Part shown: one piece after another, positions 26,601 through 32,902 of the stretch
Layout of the letters: every line of letters begins with the position of its first letter
How positions within the stretch are numbered: the stretch's first letter is position 1
Source: Reticulitermes speratus
Lineage: Eukaryota > Arthropoda > Insecta > Blattodea > Rhinotermitidae
Length of the DNA: 64,000 nt
Direction: 5' to 3'
Assembly (NCBI GenBank): GCA_021186555.1
Contig: JAJKFL010000026.1
Span: 5,783,209 to 5,847,208, forward strand
Notes under the pieces: model-generated
Told to the model about the DNA's origin: nothing
Seen by the model: only the letters and a program-made list of their open reading frames with translations
Database searches by the model: none
Position numbers and translations under genes: made by a program

Positions 26601-29600
26601 TATTAATAACAAATATGATAATTACTTTATGTAATAAGTCAGTCATTACAAAACTACAAACAGCAGCTACTACGGATCCAGATTGAACAAGGAATGTGAG
26701 TTGCTGTAAACAAAGGTACAGTTTCAGTCCACTACAATCTACTCTGCAGCGCATACGTTGTCAAGTACTCTTTGATGTATGCCAATGTACTATGGTAACA
26801 ACCAAAACTAGTATCAAACGTAGAACAGCTGATGATCCTTAAATTTGTGATATCAGTGCAGGTCTAATATCCTTCTTACCTGACAAGATTCCTGTGAACA
26901 AGGTCCCACACACATACTGAACCATCATCTCCTGCTGACACAAGAAGAGTTGAATCTGGAGTGAAGCGGCATGTTCTTACAGCCCCGCCACTAACTTGGA
27001 TGAATGTGTGGATCCTAACTCCAGACTAGAAGACCACAAACAACTGTATTATATCACAACATGTCAATGCAAGAATAAAAGGTTGACAATGAAGCCTGAA
27101 CTTTATGACCTATATCCAAAAATTAAACTATCAAAAACTACAGAAATAAATTCTACACAGCAGTGGTTGTAAGTCATTTTAGTGTAGAGTTCAACGAAAT
27201 TTCAAAGGATTTATTATATAGTGAATCTAAGCTTCCAGCTTATGACTGATTTGTGGATAATAAATTGATACAAAGTGCCATGGTCCACAAGACCATAATC
27301 TACACATTCACTGCCATAAGGACCCTAATTTAAAATCCTGATTAACATCAGTCAACCACTAGGTAGATAATGACGCAGAAGAAAAACCAAGTGGGGAAGG
27401 ATAACATAAAAGAAAACAGGGAAAGAGGGAACACAGCCATATGAAGACGGATGACAGGACAGAGAGGATCTTGTATAAAAGTTTCATATGGGGTTCACCT
27501 TACATATCAGTCAGATCCTTATAACAATATCAAATGATGAAACCAGTTACCTACCCGGACATTCCAGAGCATGGTTGAACCATCTACAGATGATGTTGCC
27601 AACATGGTTCCTTGTGGTGAGAATCGGATGCATGTCACACCATATTTGTGGCCAGTCAGCGGAGAGTATGACATGTCCACGTACCCTTCCCCAGCGCTCC
27701 ACTTCCATACTCGGACGGTTTTATCTCTGCAACACAGACTCTCTGTACAAGGGGGTTAATTCTTCCTTTCGCTGAAGGCCAGTGAAGGCCAGTTGTAAAT
27801 ATGGCTGCCCTGTGCCCGGTTCAATGGTTGACTGTTGGATCATTATACAAGGATAGGGTTAGAAATGAGCAGCAACCTATTTTACAGCTGTTCATTCTGT
27901 ACATTTTAATGTAACTTATTTCCTCTCTTCCCCCTCCCCCCCCCCCACTGTTATCACCGTGCATTTTATAATCAAATTAAATAAACCAACAAATGCACTA
28001 TTTTGACCACTTTAATGTAGCCTTTGTACTATTTAACCCTACATGTGTTTCGGACCTAGGTGCTTATTTTAGTAGTTCAACAACATTGTAACCTCCGAAG
28101 ATGGACCTAGGTCCGAAAAACGTGTAGGGTTAAATAGGACAAAGGCTACATTAAAGTGGTCAAAATAGTGCATTTGTTGGTTTATTTAATTTTATTTCCT
28201 TTTTAGTAAACCAACCAAATACACATATAATATACACAATCGTACAGCCTTATTGACACTCCGACATGTTTTGGTGCTAACGCACCATCCTCAGGGAGCT
28301 CACTTGGTACGAGCGCTAGATAGAGGCAAGGGGTCAGCCTTATGCCTCGGTCACTTGAGCCCTAGACAGAGCCCTTGTATGCATTGGATAGGAAACTGTG
28401 CGACCCTGATATTGATGTGCATGCTGTGACACACATAAAACTCTCTTGCCTCTGCTGCAAATTGCATGAAGTGAACAAATACTGGGAGAGGTCACATTAA
28501 TCTTACCCACCTAGCTGCATGTTGCATCTTTGAAACTTTGTAGTACAGGGGGATTTGAACTAAAATTACCGTGTCAATTAAACTTTGGTTTGTATTGGCA
28601 CAAAATAACCCCTACTTTACATAATCAATGTAATGGACATAATAGGTATCAATACAATAATGAAAAGCTATCAAGAGGAATGAATAAAATATTGGACAAG
28701 AATAATTAAAAACTGAATTCTGAAGCTATTCTATCAACACAGATGGCAGAGAGATTATGTACAACGAAAGATGTACTGAGCAGTTTTAATTCTTGTAATC
28801 AGAACAGGCCAAAGCCTTATTCACAAACTTGCTGAACACAAACAAAGTCATCATCGTTAACTGCAGCAAACTGGGCTAGCCTATTAGCCTAATTAACAGT
28901 CACGAGCAGCACAACATATGCAAATGCGCAGATCATGTTCTGCATCGTTAAATAAAAAGCACTCATACCAACATATATAAACTCTTTCACCTTATTTCAG
29001 AATATATTATACACTATAAATATGAAAGGATAAAAAAGTCAGTCAATAATAGTAACAATCTTCATGAGTTTCCTTTATTTGTTAACAGATGTCTATCATT
29101 CACACTGTGTGAGACGACAAAGGCAAGTTGAACTGGTAATGAAACTGACTTGTATTTGGGGAGTACTCAGTCTTGGTCAGGCCTTGATCCCTTGACAGGG
29201 GTACCTGCTTGTTCGTCTCAACAATTCTAATTGAATCCTATGAAACAGCCTTGAATTACATCATAACTATTTCCACCCACACCTTTTCCACTTCCTAGTG
29301 CATGACCAGTATTGGTGTAATAACGGAGGGCCCACCTTACTGAAAAATTTAAACTTACCTTCTTCCAGCTAGACAGATGAAGTTCTTCAGTATATAAAGA
29401 TAAATATTCACAGCGACCATAAGCTTGGAAATGACAACAGGTCTAATAACAGTGTCATGCAGTACGTCATGACACAAATTTTGAACATAGACAGAAATTG
29501 TGTCTCTATGTGCGTGAAAATTAAAAAAAAAAAAGAAGAAGAAGTACAATCTAATTGCAAAGAATGAATAATAAAGGTACAGTTCTCCCTAGAACAGGCC

Positions 29601-30231
29601 ATGAAGGCCCAGAGGGGGAGTAGAGATATAGCTCTACTCTTTCTTTAACCTTGGCGCTAGATGGGGGTGGGTGGTAAACGCCACGCCCCGGCCGCTTTAC
29701 CCCTAGGAAAGAGACCTGGTACCCATTGTATAGGAGGCTGGGTAGGCCCCAGGGCCGGTCTGGACGGGTGCTGAAAATCTCGCCCCCACCGGGATTCGAT
29801 CCCCGGACCATCCAGCCCGTAGCGAGTCGTTATACCGACTGAGCTATCCCAGCCCTTGCAAGAATGAATAATACAAAGATGATATAAAGATAGGAAAGCG
29901 TTATGTAAAACTAGCACAAACTTCTTGAGTGAGCCTCCATTCTAGCAGTTCGATCTTTCCAGCATACAAAACGATCAAGAGAATGTGGCCTCCTAAATCT
30001 CCAGATTATGTTCTGTACATATGCCATGTGGACAGCCCCACAACAGTCACAACAATGACTAGCTTAGAACACTTGTTTATGCTATGAATACAGTTTACTT
30101 CATCTCACTTACCCAGATCCTGATGCAAGGTAAAAATTCCCTCCAAAATCGCAGCATGTCACATCACTTGAATGTGCCTGCAGAGTTAGCAAACTCTCAA
30201 TGTTGTCACCAATTGACATCATTCTAATCAT
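11460..30231 (-). CDS. WDSUB1: WDSUB1-like gene: double WD40 propeller, SAM and U-box protein (17 coding exons)
   Basis: Predicted E3 ubiquitin ligase. The U-box should bind an E2 enzyme and the WD40 propellers should select substrates; this role is inferred from the family, because the human protein is poorly studied. Coding exons, 5' to 3': 30231-30113, 27726-27555, 27025-26880, 26081-25861, 24796-24557, 24099-24009, 23006-22894, 22541-22396, 22116-21945, 20898-20753, 19928-19729, 17657-17415, 16298-16208, 15416-15322, 14234-14087, 12688-12533, 11620-11460. All introns are GT-AG and all phases join. Protein about 885 aa: propeller 1 about residues 15-350, propeller 2 about 385-715, SAM-like about 732-800, U-box about 808-882 (IPHEFLCPITHEIMHDPV, then DGFTYERAAINEW). 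Human WDSUB1 has 476 aa and one propeller. Exons 5 and 12 each hold one surplus base, so the gene may be damaged there or the assembly may be wrong. An in-frame TGA lies 7 codons before the chosen ATG. Confidence 0.88.
12533..12688 (-). CDS. WDSUB1: WDSUB1-like coding exon 16 (SAM end, U-box start)
   Basis: Reads DDDEKRNQLNLQLYWLRKED, a helical linker, then IPHEFLCPITHEIMHDPVLC, the U-box opening (human IPDEFICPITRELMKDPV). Donor gtaatg, phase 1. Confidence 0.9.
12862..13040 (-). mobile_element. SINE family V copy
   Basis: Minus strand: tRNA-like head with ggttccaatccctgg, then ttgtggtagacaaa and a tail like the VNTR unit at 8.5 kb. It lies in the intron between exons 15 and 16. Confidence 0.6.
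13390..13490. repeat. Worn inverted repeat, palindromic-element relic
   Basis: tcttctgggatgtgacgctg faces cagtgtcacatcttggaaga. Similar pieces (tgggatgtgatg) recur at 14318, 14540 and 30367, all in this gene or just upstream. Confidence 0.45.
14087..14234 (-). CDS. WDSUB1: WDSUB1-like coding exon 15 (SAM-like domain)
   Basis: Reads LLDWSTDDVKGWLKDLEMMD, then NLSGEQLLTLSSDEILDMLR. Lines up with human DWSEEDVSTWL and NIDGKELLNLTKESLADDL. Donor gtgagt, phase 1. Confidence 0.86.
14829..15015. mobile_element. Possible hAT-type MITE relic
   Basis: gggtgcccaacctttttatg at one end and gggttggagacctgttg at the other, with imperfect 8-bp flanks tgtgttag and tgtgttcg. Confidence 0.35.
15111..15281. 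mobile_element. hAT-type MITE in the intron after exon 14
   Basis: Ends CAAGGGTGGCCA and TGGCCACCCCTG, flanked by 8-bp duplications ttacagaa / ttacagag (one mismatch). It sits 40 bp from the exon 14 donor. Confidence 0.75.
15322..15416 (-). CDS. WDSUB1: WDSUB1-like coding exon 14 (end of propeller 2)
   Basis: Reads GSLDGTLLVWELPQQLVFQT then IAATRLRSYSKR. It pairs with exon 7 but with a different linker that leads into the SAM segment. Donor gtaagt, phase 0. A hAT MITE lies about 40 bp past the donor. Confidence 0.84.
15460..15553. repeat. Two-copy tandem repeat, about 47 bp
   Basis: The segment gcacatgcaaacacaca then tgtttcagtgcaccaaat occurs twice in a row, just upstream of exon 14's acceptor. 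Confidence 0.8.
15750..15826. repeat. (TTTA)n-rich microsatellite
   Basis: Interrupted tttattta runs. Confidence 0.8.
16208..16298 (-). CDS. WDSUB1: WDSUB1-like coding exon 13 (propeller 2, blade 7 first half)
   Basis: Reads YSGECAHVLENDDSMVTSCA then FSGDSALLATG. 91 nt, phase 0 to 1, pairing with exon 6. The usual GH is replaced by END here, so this blade is divergent. Confidence 0.85.
16586..17105. mobile_element. hAT-type MITE, 520 bp
   Basis: Ends CAGTGGTATTCAACCT and its complement, flanked by perfect 8-bp duplications ctctatcg (16578-16585, 17106-17113). Interior AT-rich and non-coding; ggggta runs near both ends. Lies between exons 12 and 13. Confidence 0.9.
17415..17657 (-). CDS. WDSUB1: WDSUB1-like coding exon 12 (propeller 2, blades 5-6) with one surplus base
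   Basis: First frame reads KQGSNQRYRYLLATCGND then ALVKLWYIAAFPTEEDIT and runs to a stop. The blade-6 part, QLTGHGGNVMCVRFTP then ATDKTIRLWNV, is in the next frame. The 243 nt exceed the phase requirement by one; the extra base is near 17523. The acceptor is a CAGCAG (NAGNAG) pair, so exon starts at 17657 and 17654 are both in frame. Confidence 0.8.
18262..18443 (-). mobile_element. SINE family III 3' fragment
   Basis: Complement of the 3' half of the copy at 52079-52486 (ggctcaacagccc, gccagagccatctggcaggc), with its (TAA)n tail at 18262-18275. Confidence 0.75.
18597..18678. mobile_element. Short palindromic MITE, 82 bp
   Basis: Almost perfect inverted repeat. Ends tatagtccgac and gtcggactata match the ends of the longer element at 55831-56466. 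Confidence 0.75.
19148..19375 (-). mobile_element. SINE family I copy, head missing
   Basis: aaaggtaaatgtgttgtccc and ccatgccatgaaggcag, then the family body. Confidence 0.65.
19425..19700 (+). mobile_element. SINE family I copy, plus strand
   Basis: B-box ggggatcgaatccc at 19470-19483, then the family body to ttcatggcaggttagaggg. It ends about 30 bp from the exon 11 donor. Head to head with the previous copy. Confidence 0.75.
19729..19928 (-). CDS. WDSUB1: WDSUB1-like coding exon 11 (propeller 2, blades 4-5)
   Basis: Reads MVEGHNDAIAAAAFSPDSQY, LVTVCSDGHMKLW and EDAHDLGVQSCDFSPIEG. It pairs with exon 4 through the AHDLG segment. Donor gtaaca, phase 1. A SINE ends about 30 bp beyond the donor. 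Confidence 0.87.
20318..20573 (-). mobile_element. SINE family I copy, old
   Basis: Ends in ctgagctaccccggctcc (complement of the tRNA-like A box); body diverged. Confidence 0.6.
20753..20898 (-). CDS. WDSUB1: WDSUB1-like coding exon 10 (propeller 2, blade 3)
   Basis: Reads SGRRGRPSFQVSGSGVRTCR, then FSPDGHLLVTAGDDEKAFIW and STRTMEQL. 146 nt, phase 0 to 2, pairing with exon 3. Donor gtacgt. Confidence 0.87.
20948..21112. mobile_element. hAT-type MITE, 165 bp
   Basis: Ends CAGGGGTGCACAAATT and complement of CAGGACGGCACAAAT, with perfect 8-bp duplications ctaatcag (20940-20947, 21113-21120). Lies 42 bp upstream of exon 10. Confidence 0.85.
21406..21893. repeat. Compound CAC/CCA and AAT/AAC microsatellite
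   Basis: Nearly 490 bp of trinucleotide runs. On the gene's strand it is GGT/GTG and ATT/GTT, starting about 50 bp after the exon 9 donor. GGT runs can form quadruplexes (established in vitro). Confidence 0.95.
21945..22116 (-). CDS. WDSUB1: WDSUB1-like coding exon 9 (propeller 2, blades 1-2)
   Basis: Reads DKLVRLWVRNEEGRFEESDS, then GHRFGVNQVEFSPNGELLAS and LDGSTILWDTR. 172 nt, same length and phases as exon 2. About 55 bp after its donor begins a long GGT/GTG tract on the coding strand. Confidence 0.88.
22396..22541 (-). CDS. WDSUB1: WDSUB1-like coding exon 8 (linker and start of propeller 2)
   Basis: Reads CCELQEQEVMKQAEVDENTV, then VLQRLEEHGGTVNTCAFHGS and SLIASGSG, the paralogue of exon 1. 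The charged run before the WD unit may be helical. The donor gtctgt is weak but is the only one in the phase (2) that exon 9 needs. An internal ATG could start a shorter product; nothing else supports that. Confidence 0.82.
22894..23006 (-). CDS. WDSUB1: WDSUB1-like coding exon 7 (end of blade 7, linker)
   Basis: Reads GSNDKSVIVWNVGGNLNLET, then a polar linker ending SHYGNNNGE. Donor gtaaat, phase 0. It joins in frame to exon 8 only about 350 bp downstream, so propeller 1 continues into propeller 2 and does not end in its own SAM and U-box. Confidence 0.85.
23115..23470. mobile_element. Possible pogo/Tigger-type relic
   Basis: Starts CAGTATACTCTTGATTATCC after TA, with ataatcc motifs repeated towards the far side; typical of pogo-type ends. 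The right end is not clear. A 10-bp inverted repeat (cacactcgga) near 23423-23455 may be a separate insert. In the intron between exons 6 and 7. Confidence 0.4.
24009..24099 (-). CDS. WDSUB1: WDSUB1-like coding exon 6 (blade 7, first half)
   Basis: Reads TSGDCVAVLEGHSRYVTCCA then FSRDSSLLAS. 91 nt, phase 0 to 1, identical in length and phase to exon 13. Acceptor ttctag, donor gtatgt. Confidence 0.87.
24140..24330 (-). mobile_element. LINE 3' end, old
   Basis: agagtccttcctcaaaggct and ccctatcctgagccag line up with the copy at 59.8 kb. Confidence 0.55.
24557..24796 (-). CDS. WDSUB1: WDSUB1-like coding exon 5 (blades 5 and 6) with one surplus base
   Basis: First frame reads RYLLATCGNDNVVKLWHF and ends LEGHT. 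The blade-6 remainder, QLSCCVRFSPGGNYLASSSL then DKTVRIWE, is in the next frame. The 240 nt are one more than the phases at its two ends allow. Without the T at about 24641 the GH-to-F spacing becomes the usual 8 residues. This may be a true frameshift or an assembly error. Confidence 0.8.
25001..25323. mobile_element. piggyBac-type MITE, 323 bp
   Basis: Ends CACTTTCACTGCC and GGCAGTGAAAGTG directly between TTAA target duplications (24997-25000, 25324-25327). Non-coding. In the intron between exons 4 and 5. Confidence 0.85.
25567..25675 (-). mobile_element. Half of a palindromic ribozyme element
   Basis: Starts ccgacaaatgtacac like 51.99, 55.57 and 55.84 kb, then one arm with a hammerhead; the facing arm is absent. 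Confidence 0.6.
25624..25662 (-). ncRNA. Hammerhead ribozyme motif
   Basis: CTGAAGA, stem II AACTG/CAGTT, GAAA, ACATGT, then U at the cleavage site. Core intact; stem I only 2 pairs (CT/GA by complement). Confidence 0.62.
25861..26081 (-). CDS. WDSUB1: WDSUB1-like coding exon 4 (blade 4, start of blade 5)
   Basis: Reads TFQQHEGAIQSVSLTPDSHY, MKVWHASDRSD and DDAHDLGVVSSDFCPVQELL. The AHDLG segment matches human EKAHDLGITCCDF, a family signature, and exon 11 has it too. 221 nt against 200 nt in exon 11; the difference is in the loop before AHDLG. Donor gtacga, phase 1. Confidence 0.85.
26143..26428 (-). mobile_element. SINE family I copy, full length
   Basis: tRNA-like head on the minus strand (gatagctcagtcggtatag; B-box ggatcgaatccc) and full body. 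Flanked by agtaataagg duplications (26133-26142, 26429-26438). 62 bp upstream of exon 4. Confidence 0.88.
26880..27025 (-). CDS. WDSUB1: WDSUB1-like coding exon 3 (blade 3)
   Basis: Reads SGVRIHTFIQVSGGAVRTCR, then FTPDSTLLVSAGDDGSVCVW. 146 nt, phase 0 to 2, the same as exon 10. Acceptor cttctag, donor gtaaga. Confidence 0.87.
27555..27726 (-). CDS. WDSUB1: WDSUB1-like coding exon 2 (end of blade 1, blade 2)
   Basis: Reads DKTVRVWKW, then GHKYGVTCIRFSPQG and SSVDGSTMLWNVR, which are clear WD40 GH, D and W marks. 172 nt, entering in phase 2 and leaving in phase 0, exactly as exon 9. Acceptor ttgcag, donor gtaggt. Confidence 0.88.
27974..28193. mobile_element. Palindromic element with ribozyme arms
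   Basis: Inverted repeat with arms of about 95 bp (aaattaaataaaccaac at the end). In the first coding intron of the gene. Confidence 0.88.
28089..28132 (+). ncRNA. Hammerhead motif, changed core
   Basis: Stem I TAACCT/GGGTTA (6 pairs with one wobble), stem II GGACC/GGTCC, GAAA. The core reads CCGAAGA, so U4 is altered. Confidence 0.55.
28258..28299 (-). ncRNA. Hammerhead motif with GUC site, G12 altered
   Basis: Stem I GCTCC/GGAGT (5 pairs), CTGAGGA, stem II GGTGC/GCACC, ACATGT then C, the favoured cleavage triplet GUC. The GAAA box reads AAAA. Confidence 0.6.
28305..28462 (-). mobile_element. SINE family I relic
   Basis: gcgctagatagaggcaaggg and ggataggaaactgtgcgac fit the family body at low identity. 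Confidence 0.4.
29574..29855 (-). mobile_element. SINE family I copy, full length and young
   Basis: A-box in gatagctcagtcgg, B-box in ggggatcgaatccc, on the minus strand. Flanked by ttgcaagaatgaataata with one base of difference. The best reference copy here. Confidence 0.9.
30113..30231 (-). CDS. WDSUB1: WDSUB1-like coding exon 1
   Basis: Reads MIRMMSIGDNIESLLTLQAH and then SSDVTCCDFGGNFYLASGSG, the first half of blade 1 (compare human HGDDVNCCAF). Three in-frame ATGs start the frame; the fourth codon (30222-30220) has the best context, with A at -3. Donor is gtaagt, phase 2. A good acceptor (pyrimidine run then tag, 30281-30266) lies upstream, so 30265-30232 is probably 5'UTR of this exon and a non-coding exon lies further up. 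Confidence 0.85.
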
Positions 30232-30386
30232 GTGGTCTGGATTTTGGAGATTTCACTCCCACCTACTACAAAAACAGGAAACATGCAGCAATTTCTTGAA
30301 CTAAAATCTCAACTAACATATGGAATTTTAATTAAAATTAGTGGGGGGTGTTTTCAATAAAATATTCTGGGATGTGATGCTATATA

Positions 30387-30692
30387 AGGTAAAGCAACCC
30401 CATTACAGGCCTAGGCAGGCCTTGAGGGGTCCAGGAGGTTGAGGCTCCCAGATTTGTAGACAATCGGCACATGAAGGTGGCAAGGTTGTCAGCCCTACGC
30501 ACCGGCCGCCTTTACCCCCCAGGAAATATTCCTGGTACTCATTTCTGTTAGAGGCTGAGTCGACCCCAGGGCCATAGTGCGACCGAAACGATTATGTCAA
30601 GGAATTAATTCCAATGACACCATCGGGAATCGAAACCGCGACGTTCCGGTTTGTAGCGTAGTGCCTCAACCAACTACGCCACCGCGCGCCCC
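30387..30692 (-). mobile_element. SINE family II copy, full length
   Basis: tRNA-like head (gtggcgtagttggttgagg on the minus strand, B-box near ggtttcgattcc) and body ending at aaggtaaagcaaccccatt. Perfect 13-bp duplication gtgatgctatata (30374-30386, 30693-30705). Confidence 0.92.
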
Positions 30693-30705
30693 GTGATGCT
30701 ATATA

Positions 30706-31430
30706 GTGTGGTAGATATGTAAGGACATTTAGGAAGAAACTTCTGCCTCTTCTACCCTGAGGTTAATATGAAGTGTTGGTATGTAGTGTCACGTTCCACG
30801 TGGCAGTTACCTTCAGATTAACTGCCATCAGAATGTGCTGCTTTCATCTTCAGAGTTATGAACATGAATCAGCAGGCCCCTCTGAACCATTACTAAAATT
30901 TATACCAGATTAAATAGCATCATATTCCAGAAGACTGGAGTATGCTTAATAAAGATGCTGACATTGAATGACCAGTAAAGCTTTCAAGACAATTGAAAAT
31001 TCATGTATCACAGATATTTCATGTTACATATCCTACAAATAACTTACAAATATGTACATGACTATATAATATATATATACATAATATAGCACATTCCTAT
31101 TGGAATATTAAATATGTAGAAGAGACATCATCCAGATATGAAGGGCAAGTTCAAAGATCAGCAAACGAAAGTTGTTTTTAGACAAGCCTGGATTAAAGTT
31201 TCTGAAATGTCCAATATTACAGTTTTGATAAGTTCACATATGGGCTGTTACAAAAATGCTGTGGCTAACTAATTAACAACAGGAATGTAGTAATTGAAAC
31301 AAAGAACCTTATCTTAGGTTTTAGATCTGTGATAACATATCAGTCTTCAAGATCAAAGGTTTCTTCATCACACAGTAAAGAAAAGGTTAAAATAATCACT
31401 CTGTTCACAGGATATAAAAATGAAATCCCA
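30706..31430. other. Non-coding stretch upstream of the gene
   Basis: No feature seen. Confidence 0.4.
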
Positions 31431-31447
31431 CCAGCTCTTAAGGGAAT

Positions 31448-31660
31448 ATCTTAAACTCTGAAGATTAAAGTTTTCTGGGACATAACGTCCTGCAGACTGG
31501 AAGCAGTTACCGAGTTTCGGAGGAGTTTGGTGCCTCCATCTTGACTCTTCTTGAACTACCCTGAAGATGGAGGCAAGAGTTCTTCCGAAACGTCGGTAAC
31601 TATCATCGCCCAATTTACACGGTTTCACATCCCAAAAGGCTTGAATCTTCATCATCGTCT
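31448..31660. mobile_element. Palindromic element, ACGTC-type ribozyme family
   Basis: Imperfect inverted repeat (ctgggacataacg / cacatcccaaaag; ttaccgagtttcgg / ccgaaacgtcggtaa). Kin of 5.3, 42.5 and 50.9 kb. Confidence 0.75.
31557..31598 (+). ncRNA. Hammerhead ribozyme motif, GUC type
   Basis: Stem I TACC (31557-31560) / GGTA (31595-31598), CTGAAGA, stem II closed by GGA/TCC, GAAA with self-complementary ACGT, then C17. All core positions fit. Confidence 0.7.
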
Positions 31661-31849
31661 TCATCGCTGTCAGAACCTCAAATCTCACATGCTAGTCCTG
31701 CCATGTAGTGTTTAGCACCAGGTATCAGAGTTCCGCAAGGTCCCACAATAAACATACATGTTACACACTAATGCACAAAATGACATTTCTTGAAACCGTG
31801 ATATATATCTAGGATATATCTGAAAAAGTACTTTCACAGCTTTATGTAC

Positions 31850-32160
31850 CTGCTATACAAAGTATATCCGTGGTAAATATAAACAACTTTGAGAATAACA
31901 CTCCACACAACCTTCGCTTTCTGGAATTCATGCGATCTCCACCACATATCGATTCCATAGTTCCAACATCTTACGTTAGAGAGCACAGTAAGGGCAATAC
32001 AATGTGCCACCTACAGAGTGAATTTCAAACCATTTGGAAATGTGGTGGCACTAGCGTACTTTGTCGATTGAGAAGATCGTCGATATGTATCGATGTAGTT
32101 GTTTCTGAAGTGTTAACGACCTCAGCTCTTCATAAAAATTAGTACTTACGTTACGCGAAT
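31850..32160 (-). promoter_or_regulatory. Possible 5' region and non-coding first exon of the WDSUB1-like gene
   Basis: A splice acceptor before exon 1 implies an upstream non-coding exon. On the minus strand this non-repetitive stretch holds two ATCGAT motifs (about 31949 and 32090), two GGCAC/GTGCC motifs, and a donor-like CAG-gtacat near 31850. No TATA box is evident. The link to the gene is inference only. Confidence 0.25.
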
Positions 32161-32902
32161 AAAAGTTTTTAATTTATCAGCATTATTGGAGAAGCTGTAA
32201 GGGAAAGGAATATCGTGCTTCAATCACGTATTTGTTACACATCCATCATTCGTACATGATTCCACAGAGCGGCAAGAAACACAAGTTTCTTTGTACCCTT
32301 AGCTTATGGAATTAGGATTGAGGGTAATATATCACTTGGAGTGTGTAAACTGTCATTTCGGATCCTCATATATTGGTCGGTACGCTTTTATCATCAGAAG
32401 CTAATACCTGTCATATATTGCCAACTTGAAAATGTCTGACGGGGGGGGGGATATCGGACCGATGTTTCTGTGCGTGTTGACTCACCACACTACACAAACA
32501 TTATTTGGCAGTTTAGTGACAAACAGCAGTTGAGGCTTTGCTTTATTTCCTAGTCTGCTTGTCAACAGATTATATAAACATTTACATAGATTCTTATTCA
32601 GATAAAGTACGTTAAAGGGAAGCTCCTCTTTACAGCGGTTACTCAATATTTTATTTATTGTCTTAAAAAGTCATTATTAATTAATTATACGGACGAGCGT
32701 TATACTTGAGAAACGGATTGTGTCCAATTCAGAGAAATAATTCCCCGCATTTTATGGGATTAAAGGATACTGTGTTTAAAAAGTCAGACATTAATCTATA
32801 TTTTGAACCACATAAATACAGTCCATATCGTTTCTTCTTATTTTCCCAAGATTCAATTTAACCATTTAAATAATAAGATTAACCTGAGTTATAAACCAAG
32901 AC

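Noticed and set aside
29800-29855. Host tRNA gene
   Set aside because: A and B boxes are present, but no cloverleaf closes and the unit continues into a SINE body with a target duplication. The same holds for 48.24, 52.08 and 45.93 kb.
11460-30231. Two tandem WDSUB1 genes
   Set aside because: The upstream block has no SAM or U-box, exon 7 joins exon 8 in phase, and only about 350 bp separate them.
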